Below are positions 7,127 through 15,721 of a stretch of DNA of 50,697 bases, piece after piece. Below the pieces are notes generated by a model. It searched no databases and was not told the origin of the DNA. It worked only from the letters and a program-made list of their open reading frames with translations. Every line of letters begins with the position of its first letter. Position 1 is the stretch's first letter. The stretch spans positions 1 to 50,697 of the forward strand of contig CAJKRH010000009.1 in assembly GCA_905202255.1 (NCBI GenBank), given 5' to 3'. The DNA is from an uncultured Ruminococcus sp. GTDB lineage: Bacteria > Bacillota > Clostridia > Oscillospirales > CAG-272. The position numbers and the translations under genes were made by a program.

Positions 7127-7885
7127 TTATTTAACTACCTTTACGGATGTGATATGCGGGTTAACACCGTTATACCAGTAGAGGAAGCCCTCGAGGTCGA
7201 TAGTATCGCCTATCTTGAGGTTCTTTACAGCCTTGTAAACATCTGTATCGGCACCGCAGAGATCGGATTCAACAAGGAACTGAAATTCCTTATCGCCGAG
7301 AGCCACATTGAAGTAGAGGTCATCGCCTTCAGCGCCTGTGCCGTTCCACTTGTAGAGGTAAGCAACATCGTTGCCGTCAGCATCCTTGGAAGCCTTGACA
7401 GTCAGACCCTTGAAGGAAACCTTTTCATTCTGGTGCTTGATGAGGTCATCTGTACCGAGAAGAGATGTTGCATCGAAAACAGGAGCTGTGTACTTCACGC
7501 TTGCGTCAACCGAGAAGGACTCTACATCGATTATCTCGACTTCGCCTGACCATTCGTCCTTGTAGCCTACAACCTTAACCTTTACGCCCTCTGTGAACTT
7601 TGCGTATTCCTCAGCTGTGCAGGCAAGGCGATATACAAAGTAAGCGCCCTTTGTGTCCTGGAGGTAAAGCGAGGTATTGCCGTACTGCTCGGAATAAACC
7701 TGCTTAGCCTGAACATAGCCCTCGATTGTAACCTTGGTCTTGAGCTCTGCTGCCGCAAACTCATCGTATGTCATAACGCCCTCGGACTTAACATCCTTGA
7801 ATTCGGGGTCTTTCTTTTCGCCGCAAGCAACAAATGCGAAAACAAATGTGAGTGCGAGAACGATAGCTAAAAATTTTTTCATCAT
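7127..7885 (-). CDS. Lipoprotein with OB-fold-like repeats
   Basis: A 252-residue predicted lipoprotein: basic MMKKF start, hydrophobic stretch, and a lipid-attachment Cys at residue 21 (AFVAC) followed by charged residues. The mature part seems to contain two copies of a beta-rich module (about 45-125 and 140-250). Each holds a V.IEGYV or V.FKGLTV strand and a later GVKVKVVGY or IGDTIDLEGF strand, like the OB-fold domains of secreted nucleic-acid- or ligand-binding proteins. No enzymatic motif is visible. The ATG follows AAGGAG. It has its own promoter (7926-7954) and terminator. Specific function is unknown. Confidence 0.65.
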   Translation of the reverse strand: MMKKFLAIVLALTFVFAFVACGEKKDPEFKDVKSEGVMTYDEFAAAELKTKVTIEGYVQAKQVYSEQYGNTSLYLQDTKGAYFVYRLACTAEEYAKFTEGVKVKVVGYKDEWSGEVEIIDVESFSVDASVKYTAPVFDATSLLGTDDLIKHQNEKVSFKGLTVKASKDADGNDVAYLYKWNGTGAEGDDLYFNVALGDKEFQFLVESDLCGADTDVYKAVKNLKIGDTIDLEGFLYWYNGVNPHITSVKVVK

Positions 7886-7925
7886 TAAATTCTCCTTTTT
7901 TGAGTTTAGTATTTTAGCTGATTAT

Positions 7926-7954
7926 AGTATACACTCTTTTCGCCGATAAATCAA
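7926..7954 (-). promoter_or_regulatory. Promoter of the OB-fold-like lipoprotein gene
   Basis: Minus strand: -35 TTGATT (7949-7954), 17-base spacer, -10 TATACT (7926-7931). It starts just before the end of the upstream binding-protein gene, so the lipoprotein can be expressed separately. Confidence 0.65.
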
Positions 7955-7956
7955 TA

Positions 7957-9561
7957 TCATTTTTCATGTTTTGTTAATTTTTTCTTTAAAATCACGATAA
8001 AATACACGGCGATGAGCACCCATATAGCAGCAAGAGCGATGATGAGCGCCTTGGAACCGCCCGGCAGAGCGCCGAGCTCCGCTTTTCCGGAAACGCCCTT
8101 CCCTGCTTCCCCTATGCGGTAAAGCGAAGTCACATTTGCAAAAAGCTTTTCCATATAGGCATCGTCCACGGTTTCCTTGCGGTTCATGGACTTAGTTACA
8201 TTCTCGATAAGCTGGCCTGCCGCATTGCGGAGCGAAGCCGAGCCGTTATATACGGGCGTGACAAAGGTATTTTCCGTATTTTCAAGCAGTAGCTTTGTCG
8301 CCTTTATCTTTATGTCGTAGTGCTCGTCACCATCCTCGCCCTCGCGCGAGAGATAATCCGCATACTCGGCGGAGTTTCTCGCCGTTGTCGTAACGGGAGC
8401 GTAGCCCTCCGTCTCGGAATAGGCAATCTGCACGCCGTCTGTCAGCAGATACTGCGTGAAAAGCCATGAGGCAAACACTTCCTGCGGGTCATTCTTATTG
8501 AAAATGCATATCGAGGGACCCTGCGATATCATCTGCGGGTTTTCCGTATCAAACTGCGGCACGGCGCGTACAGCCGTCTCAAATTTCACAATCTTATCTT
8601 CGCTGATATCGGAGAGAGGCGCGTCGCTTCCCATCCATGTGGCACCTGCAGTTGAATCTATGGCGAAAATGCACTGACCGGCATTGAGGAAGTTCGCGGG
8701 GTAGCTCGAAATTGAGAAAGTGGAGAAAGCGCCTGTTCCGGCATGCTCGGCAACGGTATAGAGCAGAGACTTGGTATCATCATTGAAAAGAAGTGCTTCC
8801 CCGCTCTCGTTCGAATATGAGTAGCCCGACTGCTTGAGCATCTGAATCATCATATTATCTGTCGACTTATATATAAAAGGAATAAGAACATTCTGCCCGT
8901 TCACCTTGAATGTGCCGTCCTCGTTCTTTGCCATGGCCGCCTCGGAAACCTCCCATACAAAATCCCATGTCAGCTCATCGGGAACGGTATAACCGAGCTT
9001 CTCGACATAAGTTTTGTTTATATAGCAAGCCTCCGTGGAGCGCATGAAAGGTACGGCATAATAGTTGCCGTCAAAATAGCACTCATCGAGATGCTTTTTT
9101 ATTATCTCGTCGCGTGAAACACCGTCGAAGCGGACTTCACTGCCGCCGAGCCCGTATTTTTCACTTGCAAAAAGCTCATCGAGCGGTGCTACGGTGTTCA
9201 CACCCGTCAGATATGTCGCTATATGGTCGGGATATGTTATGCAGATATTCGGCGTCGTGCCCGTCGCTATATTTGTGATAACATCGTTGTATATCTTGCC
9301 GTAGTCGGTATAGAGACGGAGCTTTATCTTTATATTCGGATAGAGCGCTTCAAAATCCGTTATTGCATTCTGGTATATTTTCATCTGAGTTCTGTTTGTG
9401 TCGTTCTTAGCCCAGAAGGTCAGCTCATAATTACGCGAGGTATCAAATTCATCGGGCATCTCAAATTCACGCAGTCCCTTTGAGCCGTGGCAAGCGGTAA
9501 AAAGCGAGACAAAAACGCAGAGTATGAGAAGCACGGATATGAGCTTCGGCATTCTTTTCAT
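7957..9561 (-). CDS. Carbohydrate ABC transporter substrate-binding lipoprotein with C-terminal membrane anchor
   Basis: A 534-residue family-1 (sugar) solute-binding protein. A lipoprotein signal (residues 1-24, LFTAC with Cys24) precedes the binding fold, which has the usual LTFWAKNDTNRTQMK opening and an ALYPNIKIKL strand. Unusually it ends with a hydrophobic helix (about 505-527, ALIIALAAIWVLIAVYFIV) and a basic KKKLTKHEK tail, so it should be held in the membrane at both ends. The start is the ATG at 9561, which overlaps the permease stop as ATGA and follows ACAAAGGG; longer frames upstream lie inside the permease gene. Last gene of the FRG-permease-permease-binding protein operon. Ligand unknown, probably an oligosaccharide. 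Confidence 0.88.
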   Translation of the reverse strand: MKRMPKLISVLLILCVFVSLFTACHGSKGLREFEMPDEFDTSRNYELTFWAKNDTNRTQMKIYQNAITDFEALYPNIKIKLRLYTDYGKIYNDVITNIATGTTPNICITYPDHIATYLTGVNTVAPLDELFASEKYGLGGSEVRFDGVSRDEIIKKHLDECYFDGNYYAVPFMRSTEACYINKTYVEKLGYTVPDELTWDFVWEVSEAAMAKNEDGTFKVNGQNVLIPFIYKSTDNMMIQMLKQSGYSYSNESGEALLFNDDTKSLLYTVAEHAGTGAFSTFSISSYPANFLNAGQCIFAIDSTAGATWMGSDAPLSDISEDKIVKFETAVRAVPQFDTENPQMISQGPSICIFNKNDPQEVFASWLFTQYLLTDGVQIAYSETEGYAPVTTTARNSAEYADYLSREGEDGDEHYDIKIKATKLLLENTENTFVTPVYNGSASLRNAAGQLIENVTKSMNRKETVDDAYMEKLFANVTSLYRIGEAGKGVSGKAELGALPGGSKALIIALAAIWVLIAVYFIVILKKKLTKHEK

Positions 9562-10433
9562 CCCTTTGTCCCCCCTCTCGAAACGCCCGCCATTATCTTC
9601 TTTCTGAAAATAAGGAAGAGCACGATAAGCGGCACGGAAATGACAACCACCGCCGCCATCATAGCAGGTATATTCTCGCGTCCGAAGCCGTTTTCGCGTA
9701 TCTCCTGTATTCCGTTTGAAACAAGGAAATAATTCCGGTCGTCCGTTATCAGGCGCGGCCATACATACGAGTTCCAGCATTCTATTACTTTAAGTATGAT
9801 AACCGTCACTATCGTCGGCTTGCATATCGGTATCATCACGCGCATGAGATAGCGGAAATCCGAAGCACCGTCCACGCGTGCCGCGTAGTACATTTCATCG
9901 GGAATCTGCGCGAAGTTTTCGCGGAGCAGATAGATATAGAAAACCGAGGTGACCGATGGCAGTATCAGACCTGTGAATGTATTGCGCAGTCCGAGGTCTG
10001 TTATCGTCACGAAGTTTGTTATTACCACAAGCTCGCTCGGGAGCATCATCAGCGCAAGGAATATCGTGAAAACAATGTCCCTGCCCTTGAAATTCAGCCT
10101 TGCAAAGGCAAACGCGGCAAGAGTTATCACCACCATCATGAGTGCCGTCGTCGCTATTGTAAATATCACCGTATTGAGAAAATACTTAGCGAGTGGAACC
10201 GCGGTAAAAGCTTCCCTGTAATTCTCAAGTGTCGGCGAAAGCGTGAAGAATTTCGGTATATATTCCGAGTTGTATGCGCTGTAGCTTTTCAGCGAGCTGA
10301 GCACCATCCAATAAAAGGGGAAAAGCACTATGAGCGCCCATACGAAAAGGAAGAAATATATCAGCGTTTTTCCCGCTATATTCCCTGCGCGCGCCGCTTT
10401 TTCGGCTCGTGCGTAGTCCGTGATTTTTTTCAT
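9558..10433 (-). CDS. Carbohydrate ABC transporter permease, MalG type
   Basis: A 291-residue inner-membrane permease with six predicted helices. The coupling loop YAARVDGASDFRYLMRVMIP (about residues 184-203) fits the EAA---G motif that docks on the ATPase. It belongs to the MalG/LacG group of type I sugar importers. It lies 13 bases after the MalF-type permease gene and its stop overlaps the binding-protein start by 4 bases, so the genes are translationally coupled. No ATPase is in the operon; the MsmX-type protein at 30364 is the obvious candidate. Confidence 0.93.
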   Translation of the reverse strand: MKKITDYARAEKAARAGNIAGKTLIYFFLFVWALIVLFPFYWMVLSSLKSYSAYNSEYIPKFFTLSPTLENYREAFTAVPLAKYFLNTVIFTIATTALMMVVITLAAFAFARLNFKGRDIVFTIFLALMMLPSELVVITNFVTITDLGLRNTFTGLILPSVTSVFYIYLLRENFAQIPDEMYYAARVDGASDFRYLMRVMIPICKPTIVTVIILKVIECWNSYVWPRLITDDRNYFLVSNGIQEIRENGFGRENIPAMMAAVVVISVPLIVLFLIFRKKIMAGVSRGGTKG

Positions 10434-10446
10434 TTTCTCCCCCTCC

Positions 10447-11340
10447 TTATCTGTAATGAATGCTCTTTCTGCCGACCATGAGGTTTATACATGTTATCGT
10501 CAGAGCTATGGCAAAAAGGATTATTGCCGCCGCGGAAGCATAGGAGGGATATCCGCCGCTGTTTCCGTAGAGCATATCGTATATGTAGCCTACAAGCGTA
10601 TTCATCTCGGCGGCATTGAGGTCTACGCCGAAAAGCGCAACGGAATCGCTGTATGCCTTGAAAGCGCCGATAAAGCCTGTTATTATCAGGTAGAAAACCG
10701 AGGGGGAAATCATCGGCAGTGTTATTTTGCGGAATATACGCCCCTTGGAGGTGCCGTCCACACGCGCCGCATCGTAGTAATTTTTATTCACCGAGGCGAG
10801 CGCACTTGTCAGAATGATTATCTTGAAGGGCATTACTATCCATATGGTATATATGCAGAGCACGAGCATCTTTGCCCAGTAGGGACCGCCGATGAAATCG
10901 ACGCTCTGCCCGCCGAAAGCATTTATCAGCAGATTTACAAGCCCGTCGGAATACGCCGTTTTCTTGAAGAGAATCATAAAAACAAGACCGACGGCAAGCG
11001 TATTTGTAACATACGGCAGAAAGTATATCGTCTGAAAGGCACTGCGAAGCTTCTGAATCGAAGAGAGTGCGAGCGAAATGAGAAGCGCGATACCTGTTGA
11101 CAGCGGCACGGTTATCATAACGAGAATCAGCGTATTTTTCAGCGCCTGAACAAAATACGGGTCGCGCAGAACATATTTGTAGTTATAGAGTCCCGTGCCG
11201 AAAAATGTCTGCGAGGCGGAATTATATCCCTCCTCAAAGGAATAGACGAAAACATCTATCAGCGGGTAAACCATAAATACTCCGAGAAAGAGCATGGCGG
11301 GCAGAATATAGAGCCACCCTTTCGGATTATTTCTTTCCAT
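10447..11340 (-). CDS. Carbohydrate ABC transporter permease, MalF type
   Basis: A 297-residue sugar importer permease of the MalF/UgpA/LacF group. It starts MERNNPKGWLYILPAM, has about six helices, and carries the EAA-type loop YYDAARVDGTSKGRIFRKI (about 210-228). I placed the start at ATG 11340, where the family begins; longer frames run through the upstream gene. Its start overlaps the end of the FRG-domain gene (stop at 11327) by 14 bases, which ties the two together by translation. Confidence 0.93.
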   Translation of the reverse strand: MERNNPKGWLYILPAMLFLGVFMVYPLIDVFVYSFEEGYNSASQTFFGTGLYNYKYVLRDPYFVQALKNTLILVMITVPLSTGIALLISLALSSIQKLRSAFQTIYFLPYVTNTLAVGLVFMILFKKTAYSDGLVNLLINAFGGQSVDFIGGPYWAKMLVLCIYTIWIVMPFKIIILTSALASVNKNYYDAARVDGTSKGRIFRKITLPMISPSVFYLIITGFIGAFKAYSDSVALFGVDLNAAEMNTLVGYIYDMLYGNSGGYPSYASAAAIILFAIALTITCINLMVGRKSIHYR

Positions 11341-12169
11341 TTTCCTTATCCTCCCTTGCCTCCCTTGTCGGCATAACAAAATAGTGGCGCTTGAGCCATG
11401 TGGAAAGCCCGTCAAGTCCGGGCATCATCGTGCGCTCGTTCATATTCATCTGGTCGAGAAAATCGCGCACATCCCATTTTATGCTCTTGTCTATGACATA
11501 CTTGACGGTGTTTTCCGTATACTTATCGAGAAATTCCTCTATGCTTCCCATATTCATGGGAATGACGGAAAAGATGCTGTACTGATTTATTATTCTCTGG
11601 TCTATGGAGGGAGGCTCGAGGAGCGCCATGGCGTGCCCCGCCATATCGCTGTCGTACTGCGCCGGCTCCTTTACGACATCGCTGAGCATATCCACGGAGA
11701 AAACCCATGCGTTGTTTCTTGCCAGCTTGTCATAGTATCTGTCCGGCAGGAGCTTGTTTATCTCCCGCGCGTCTATCTTCCAGACGGCGCCGTCATATGT
11801 GTCCGTCTTTGCCAGTTCAAAGGAGCTTGTGGCAAAATGCAGAGCGACAAGCGGCGAATATGTCCAGTCAAGCAGTCTTGTAGGCAGTCCGTGATGCTGA
11901 CCTACCACCATCTGACGCCACACTGATGTGCGAAGATCCGGATTGAGCAGTTCGGCATATTTTGTGAAATTGCGAAGGATGCACGGCTCGAGAGAAACCT
12001 GCATATCGCGGCAGTTACGATGAAGGCTCGTTTCCAGCGAAAATTTGCTCCTGCAAAGCCCGCGATAGAGGAAATACGACCTGTTTCGGTTGATTTTCTC
12101 TTCGAATTTCTGCTCGAGAATGAGTTGCATTATGTCCTCGGTCTTTTTGATGTATACCGTATTTACCAT
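11327..12169 (-). CDS. FRG-domain protein heading the sugar ABC operon
   Basis: A 280-residue cytosolic protein with a full FRG domain (Pfam PF08867): the YFLYRGL motif (about residues 32-38) that gives the family its name, and the hallmark GQHHGLPTRLLDWTYSPLVA (about 89-108) followed by ALHFATSS. FRG proteins are widespread but of unknown biochemical function. Here the gene is first in an operon with two sugar permeases and a binding protein and overlaps the first permease by 14 bases, an arrangement I do not know from described systems. The start at ATG 12169 follows CGGAGG, and a good promoter lies upstream. A sensing, modifying or quality-control role linked to the transporter is only inference. 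Confidence 0.85.
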   Translation of the reverse strand: MVNTVYIKKTEDIMQLILEQKFEEKINRNRSYFLYRGLCRSKFSLETSLHRNCRDMQVSLEPCILRNFTKYAELLNPDLRTSVWRQMVVGQHHGLPTRLLDWTYSPLVALHFATSSFELAKTDTYDGAVWKIDAREINKLLPDRYYDKLARNNAWVFSVDMLSDVVKEPAQYDSDMAGHAMALLEPPSIDQRIINQYSIFSVIPMNMGSIEEFLDKYTENTVKYVIDKSIKWDVRDFLDQMNMNERTMMPGLDGLSTWLKRHYFVMPTREAREDKENGKK

Positions 12170-12207
12170 TTCCGTTCCTCCGTATTCTCATTTTTACATA
12201 CATATTT

Positions 12208-12236
12208 ATAATAGCACATTTTACCCGTTTTGTAAA
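12208..12236 (-). promoter_or_regulatory. Promoter of the FRG / sugar ABC operon
   Basis: Minus strand: -35 TTTACA (12231-12236), 17-base spacer, -10 TATTAT (12208-12213). It diverges from the nrnA promoter at 12272-12300. I see no obvious catabolite-repression (cre) palindrome beside it. Confidence 0.65.
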
Positions 12237-12271
12237 TAAGATTCTTTCATTTTTCGTGTTTTCTCCGCCTG

Positions 12272-12300
12272 TTGACTTTTGTCGCTTTTTATGTTAGAAT
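12272..12300 (+). promoter_or_regulatory. Promoter of the nrnA-nrnA-surE operon
   Basis: -35 TTGACT (12272-12277), 17-base spacer, -10 TAGAAT (12295-12300). Confidence 0.72.
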
Positions 12301-12345
12301 ACAAAGACAAACTTTTATAATATCACGGAAAAGGAGTGGCATATT

Positions 12346-13287
12346 TTGTTTGAAAAAGCGATTTCGCTCATTTCGCGCTATGACCGCATAATAATACATC
12401 GCCATAATAATCCCGACGGCGACGCCATCGGCTCGCAGGTGGGGCTCAAGCACCTCATACTCGAAAATTTCAAGGGTAAAGAAGTCTATACCGTAGGCGA
12501 TGCCGCGGGTCGCTATGCTTTCATGGCAGACAGCACGGTTGATATAATACCCGACGAATACTATCGCGGCGCGCTCGCGATAATACTCGATACCTCGGCA
12601 AAATCGCTCATCTCCGATGAGCGCTATACCCTCGCCGAGACCACTCTGCGCATAGATCATCATATCTTCTGCGAGAAAATAGCCGATACCGAAATAACCG
12701 ATACAAGCTTTGAGAGCTGCTGCGGCATGATAGCGGAATTTGCAAGAGAATGTTCCCTGCACCTCACACCCACGGCGGCAAAATCGATTTATACGGGCAT
12801 GGTCACGGATTCCGGTCGCTTCCGCTATGACAGCGTGAATGCACGCACCTTTGCGCTTGCCGCCTTTCTCATGAGCGTCGATTTTTCGACGGCGGATATC
12901 TACCGCGAACTCTATGCGGATGAGCTCGATATGATAAAACTCCGTGCGCGGTTCACGCTTAAAATAAACCGTGCGAAAAACGGCGTCGCATATATCTATA
13001 CCACAGCGGAAGAAGCCGCAGAAACAGGCGCAGATACCTTCACGATATCGCGCGGCATGGTAGGCACAATGTCCGATATCCGCGGGATAAACAGCTGGGT
13101 CAACTTCACCGAAACATCTGCGGGCGTGCTCTGCGAGCTTCGCTCGGCAAAATACAATATCAATCCCATCGCCGTAAAATACGGCGGCGGCGGTCATGCA
13201 AAGGCGAGCGGTGCCACTGTTCCCGACCGCGAAACGGCAATGAAAATGCTCGCCGACCTTGAAGAGCTGGAGGAAACGGCACAATGA
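12346..13287 (+). CDS. nrnA: DHH-family phosphoesterase, NrnA type (copy 1)
   Basis: A 313-residue DHH/DHHA1 phosphoesterase of the NrnA group. These degrade short RNAs (nanoRNA), 3'-phosphoadenosine 5'-phosphate or linear cyclic-dinucleotide products in the cytoplasm. Motifs are intact: HNNPDGDAIGS (about 20-30), the ILDTS strand (about 83), DHH in RIDHHIF (about 104), TDSGRFRYDS (about 149), and C-terminal YGGGGHAKASGA (about 282-293). It starts at TTG 12346, supported by AAGGAGTGG with about 8 bases of spacing and no nearby ATG. The stop overlaps the next gene as ATGA. Which substrate this copy prefers cannot be told. Confidence 0.88.
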   Translation: MFEKAISLISRYDRIIIHRHNNPDGDAIGSQVGLKHLILENFKGKEVYTVGDAAGRYAFMADSTVDIIPDEYYRGALAIILDTSAKSLISDERYTLAETTLRIDHHIFCEKIADTEITDTSFESCCGMIAEFARECSLHLTPTAAKSIYTGMVTDSGRFRYDSVNARTFALAAFLMSVDFSTADIYRELYADELDMIKLRARFTLKINRAKNGVAYIYTTAEEAAETGADTFTISRGMVGTMSDIRGINSWVNFTETSAGVLCELRSAKYNINPIAVKYGGGGHAKASGATVPDRETAMKMLADLEELEETAQ

Positions 13288-14261
13288 ACGAAATAATGAA
13301 GCAGATTCTCGAAAAAATAAAAAGCTATGATAAGATAATTATCTCGCGCCACATCAGACCTGACGGAGATGCAGTCGGCTCCACGCTCGGACTTGCGCGT
13401 ATACTCTCGCTCACCTATCCCGAAAAGGATATCAGAGTTGCGGCAGAAGACGCTTCCGAATATCTCTCATTTCTCGGAAGCGTGGGGGCGCCGCTCTCCG
13501 CAGAGGAACACAAGGGTGCACTTGCCATCGTCATAGATACGGCTACATACGACCGCATTTCAAATTCGGCTATCGGTGCGGCAACGGAGCTTATCAAGAT
13601 AGACCACCATATTCCGGCAGACAACTACGGAGATATCCGCTGGGTTGAAGAAAGCCGTTCATCCGCCTGCGAGATGATAGCGGAATTTTACCTTGCCTTC
13701 CGCGATGAGCTGAAGGCAGATTCGCTTGCCGCCATGTATATTTATATGGGCATGGTCACTGATTCGGGTCGCTTCCGCTTTTCGAGCGTTACCGGAGATA
13801 CCTTGCGCTGTGCGGCGGCTCTGCTCGATATCGGAATAGATACGGATACGCTCTTCTCCCACCTCTACACGGAGGAGATAGGTGAGCTGAAATTCCGTGC
13901 GCATATCACATCGTGCGTGAAGCTCACGGAAAACGGCGTTGCATACCTTACAGTCACGCGTGCCATGCAGGAAAAATATGCGATAAGCTTTGAGACGGCA
14001 AGCAACTGTGTTTCTTATATCAGCACGATAAAGAACAGCATCATATGGCTTGCCTTCATCGAGGAAGACTCCGGAGAGTTCCGCGTTCGCCTGCGTTCGC
14101 GCTTTGTCGAAATAAATAAGCTTGCCGAGAAATACGGCGGTGGCGGTCATGCCTGCGCCGCAGGTGCTTCCGTTAAAAACGCGCGTGAAAAGCGTGCGCT
14201 TCTTGCCGATGCGGACAGGCTGATTGCCGATTATAAAGAAAACCATGAGGGGTGGCTATGA
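13284..14261 (+). CDS. nrnA: DHH-family phosphoesterase, NrnA type (copy 2)
   Basis: A 325-residue paralogue of the gene before it, with the same motif set: HIRPDGDAVGS (about 22-32), VIDTATYDR, KIDHHIPADN, TDSGRFRFSS and YGGGGHACAAGA. Both copies keep all metal-binding residues, so both should be active. The pair is a tandem duplication that has diverged well outside the motifs, which suggests divided substrates rather than simple dosage. Its ATG overlaps the first copy's stop by 4 bases, and its own stop overlaps the surE start, so the three are translated as a coupled unit. Confidence 0.88.
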   Translation: MNEIMKQILEKIKSYDKIIISRHIRPDGDAVGSTLGLARILSLTYPEKDIRVAAEDASEYLSFLGSVGAPLSAEEHKGALAIVIDTATYDRISNSAIGAATELIKIDHHIPADNYGDIRWVEESRSSACEMIAEFYLAFRDELKADSLAAMYIYMGMVTDSGRFRFSSVTGDTLRCAAALLDIGIDTDTLFSHLYTEEIGELKFRAHITSCVKLTENGVAYLTVTRAMQEKYAISFETASNCVSYISTIKNSIIWLAFIEEDSGEFRVRLRSRFVEINKLAEKYGGGGHACAAGASVKNAREKRALLADADRLIADYKENHEGWL

Positions 14262-14986
14262 TGAAAATACTGATAACAAACGATGACGGGATATCAAGCC
14301 GCGGGCTTCTGCTTCTCGCAAAGAAGGCTATGGAATTCGGTGAGGTGACGGTTGCCGCTCCGAAAACAGAGCAAAGCGGCAAAAGCCAGAGCATCAATAT
14401 ACACAGCCCGTTTGAAGCAAGAGAAGTCGACCTGCTCCCGGGCGTGCGCGCATACTCGGTTGATTCCTCACCTGCGGATTGCGTCCGCTTTGCCAAGCTC
14501 GGACTGGGCGTAAATTACGACCTCGTGCTCTCGGGCATAAACAACGGACTGAATATCGGCATAGATATGGTATATTCGGGAACGGTAGGCGCCATTTTCG
14601 AGGCGAACGCCGAGGGAATGCCCGCCGTGGCTCTCTCCACCACTCCCGGGAGCTTTGATGCCGCCGCGGCTCAGCTCGGGCGCGTGATAGAATTTTTCCG
14701 CAAGCACAAATTGCTCTCGTATTCCCCGCTTTATAATGTAAATATCCCGCCCGAGGGCAAAGCCATCCGCATGACGCATCAGGGCGGCAGATACTATAAT
14801 GACCGCTTTGTGGAGGAAGAAGCAAATCTCTTCCGTCAGCACGGATATTCCGTTCACGAGGATAAAAAGGACTTCACCATAGATACCGACGCCACGCTCA
14901 ACGGCTACATATCGATAACCCCGATAACCCTCGACAGAACAGACTATTCCGTTCTGAATCTCATAAATTCAGAGCTGAAAAAATAA
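14258..14986 (+). CDS. surE: 5'/3'-nucleotidase SurE
   Basis: A 242-residue metal-dependent nucleoside monophosphatase. The N-terminal ILITNDDGISSRG with the adjacent Asp pair, PKTEQSGKSQSI (the conserved Ser/Asn loop), and SGINNGLNIG are SurE signatures. SurE removes phosphate from 5'- and 3'-nucleoside monophosphates and is cytosolic. Together with two NrnA-type enzymes it would turn short RNA fragments into nucleosides. The start is ATG 14258 (or the adjacent ATG 14261), spaced correctly from GAGGGG; a GTG at 14252 lies inside that ribosome site. It ends at a strong terminator. Confidence 0.93.
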   Translation: MMKILITNDDGISSRGLLLLAKKAMEFGEVTVAAPKTEQSGKSQSINIHSPFEAREVDLLPGVRAYSVDSSPADCVRFAKLGLGVNYDLVLSGINNGLNIGIDMVYSGTVGAIFEANAEGMPAVALSTTPGSFDAAAAQLGRVIEFFRKHKLLSYSPLYNVNIPPEGKAIRMTHQGGRYYNDRFVEEEANLFRQHGYSVHEDKKDFTIDTDATLNGYISITPITLDRTDYSVLNLINSELKK

Positions 14987-14998
14987 GCGAAAACACAA

Positions 14999-15030
14999 AA
15001 ATGCGACTGCACACGCAGTCGCATTTTTTA
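14999..15030. terminator. Bidirectional terminator between surE and the DUF6572-like gene
   Basis: AAATGCGACTGC (14999-15010) pairs with GCAGTCGCATTT (15015-15026) across ACAC, with T-runs on both strands. It serves the convergent genes on each side. Confidence 0.92.
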
Positions 15031-15043
15031 TGTAATACAATTT

Positions 15044-15352
15044 TTAAAATACTATCTTCACTTTTGCTTTTTTCAGCTGTTTATTTGCTACGGCAATAAA
15101 TTTTTCGCATTGTTCCGGAGCTTTCTCCGCAAATCTGATAACAATCTGAAAATCCTTTATTTTGCCGCCGAAAGACTCTTCGTACTGTCTGTTCTCAATA
15201 TACGAAATATATGCGTTTATTTTGTCCTGCAAAAGCCCGAGATGTTCTGCGGGATTTTCCCAATTCATCGAATCGAATATCGCAAGACAAAGTCTTTTGC
15301 CGTTTTTCTCTGTTGCCAGCGCGTCAATTTCGTTTGTTTTCTCAATTGCCAT
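15044..15352 (-). CDS. DUF6572-like small protein
   Basis: A 102-residue soluble protein starting AIEKTNEIDALATEKNGKRL, with the LLQDKINAYISYIENRQYEE core and an IVIRFAEKAP strand. This pattern matches my memory of the DUF6572 family, small proteins of unknown function found in many bacteria. The ATG at 15352 follows GGAG. It lies 32 bases after the acyl carrier protein gene and is probably co-transcribed with it, ending at the bidirectional terminator. No catalytic residues can be named. Confidence 0.6.
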   Translation of the reverse strand: MAIEKTNEIDALATEKNGKRLCLAIFDSMNWENPAEHLGLLQDKINAYISYIENRQYEESFGGKIKDFQIVIRFAEKAPEQCEKFIAVANKQLKKAKVKIVF

Positions 15353-15384
15353 TAGCTTTTTTCTCCGATAGATATATATTTTTG

Positions 15385-15615
15385 TTACTGATTATTTTCA
15401 ATATAACGAACAATATCGCCGACCGTCTTGAAGCCGACTATATCGTCATCGGCGATAACAATGCCATAATCCTGCTCGATATTCATGAGCATTTCAACGA
15501 TATCGAGAGAATCCGCGCCGAGATCCTCCATAATGTTTGTATCCTCTGTTATAGAATCAATGTCAACACGAAGCTGCTTTGAAAGTATATCTTTTACCGT
15601 TTCGAGTGCCGTCAT
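15385..15615 (-). CDS. acpP: Acyl carrier protein
   Basis: A 76-residue acidic four-helix carrier. The phosphopantetheine attachment site is Ser36 in GADSLDIVE, with typical helix III (IADDDI) and C-terminal GDIVRYIE. It carries growing acyl chains in type II fatty acid synthesis in the cytosol. Its own promoter (15651-15679) and distance from any fab genes mean it is a stand-alone copy; it may be the main ACP or a second one. The ATG follows AAAGGG. Confidence 0.95.
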   Translation of the reverse strand: MTALETVKDILSKQLRVDIDSITEDTNIMEDLGADSLDIVEMLMNIEQDYGIVIADDDIVGFKTVGDIVRYIENNQ

Positions 15616-15650
15616 TTGTATTTACCCTTTCCCTTTGAGCGTTTTTTACT

Positions 15651-15679
15651 ATTATAATACGCTATAGCGCAATTTGCAA
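15651..15679 (-). promoter_or_regulatory. Promoter of acpP
   Basis: Minus strand: -35 TTGCAA (15674-15679), 17-base spacer, -10 TATAAT (15651-15656). The -35 sits in the decamer GGTATTGCAA shared with the rpmE and ksgA promoters. Confidence 0.75.
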
Positions 15680-15721
15680 TACCATTTTGAAAAATTTTCT
15701 ATTAAATTTCAGCCGAATTTT

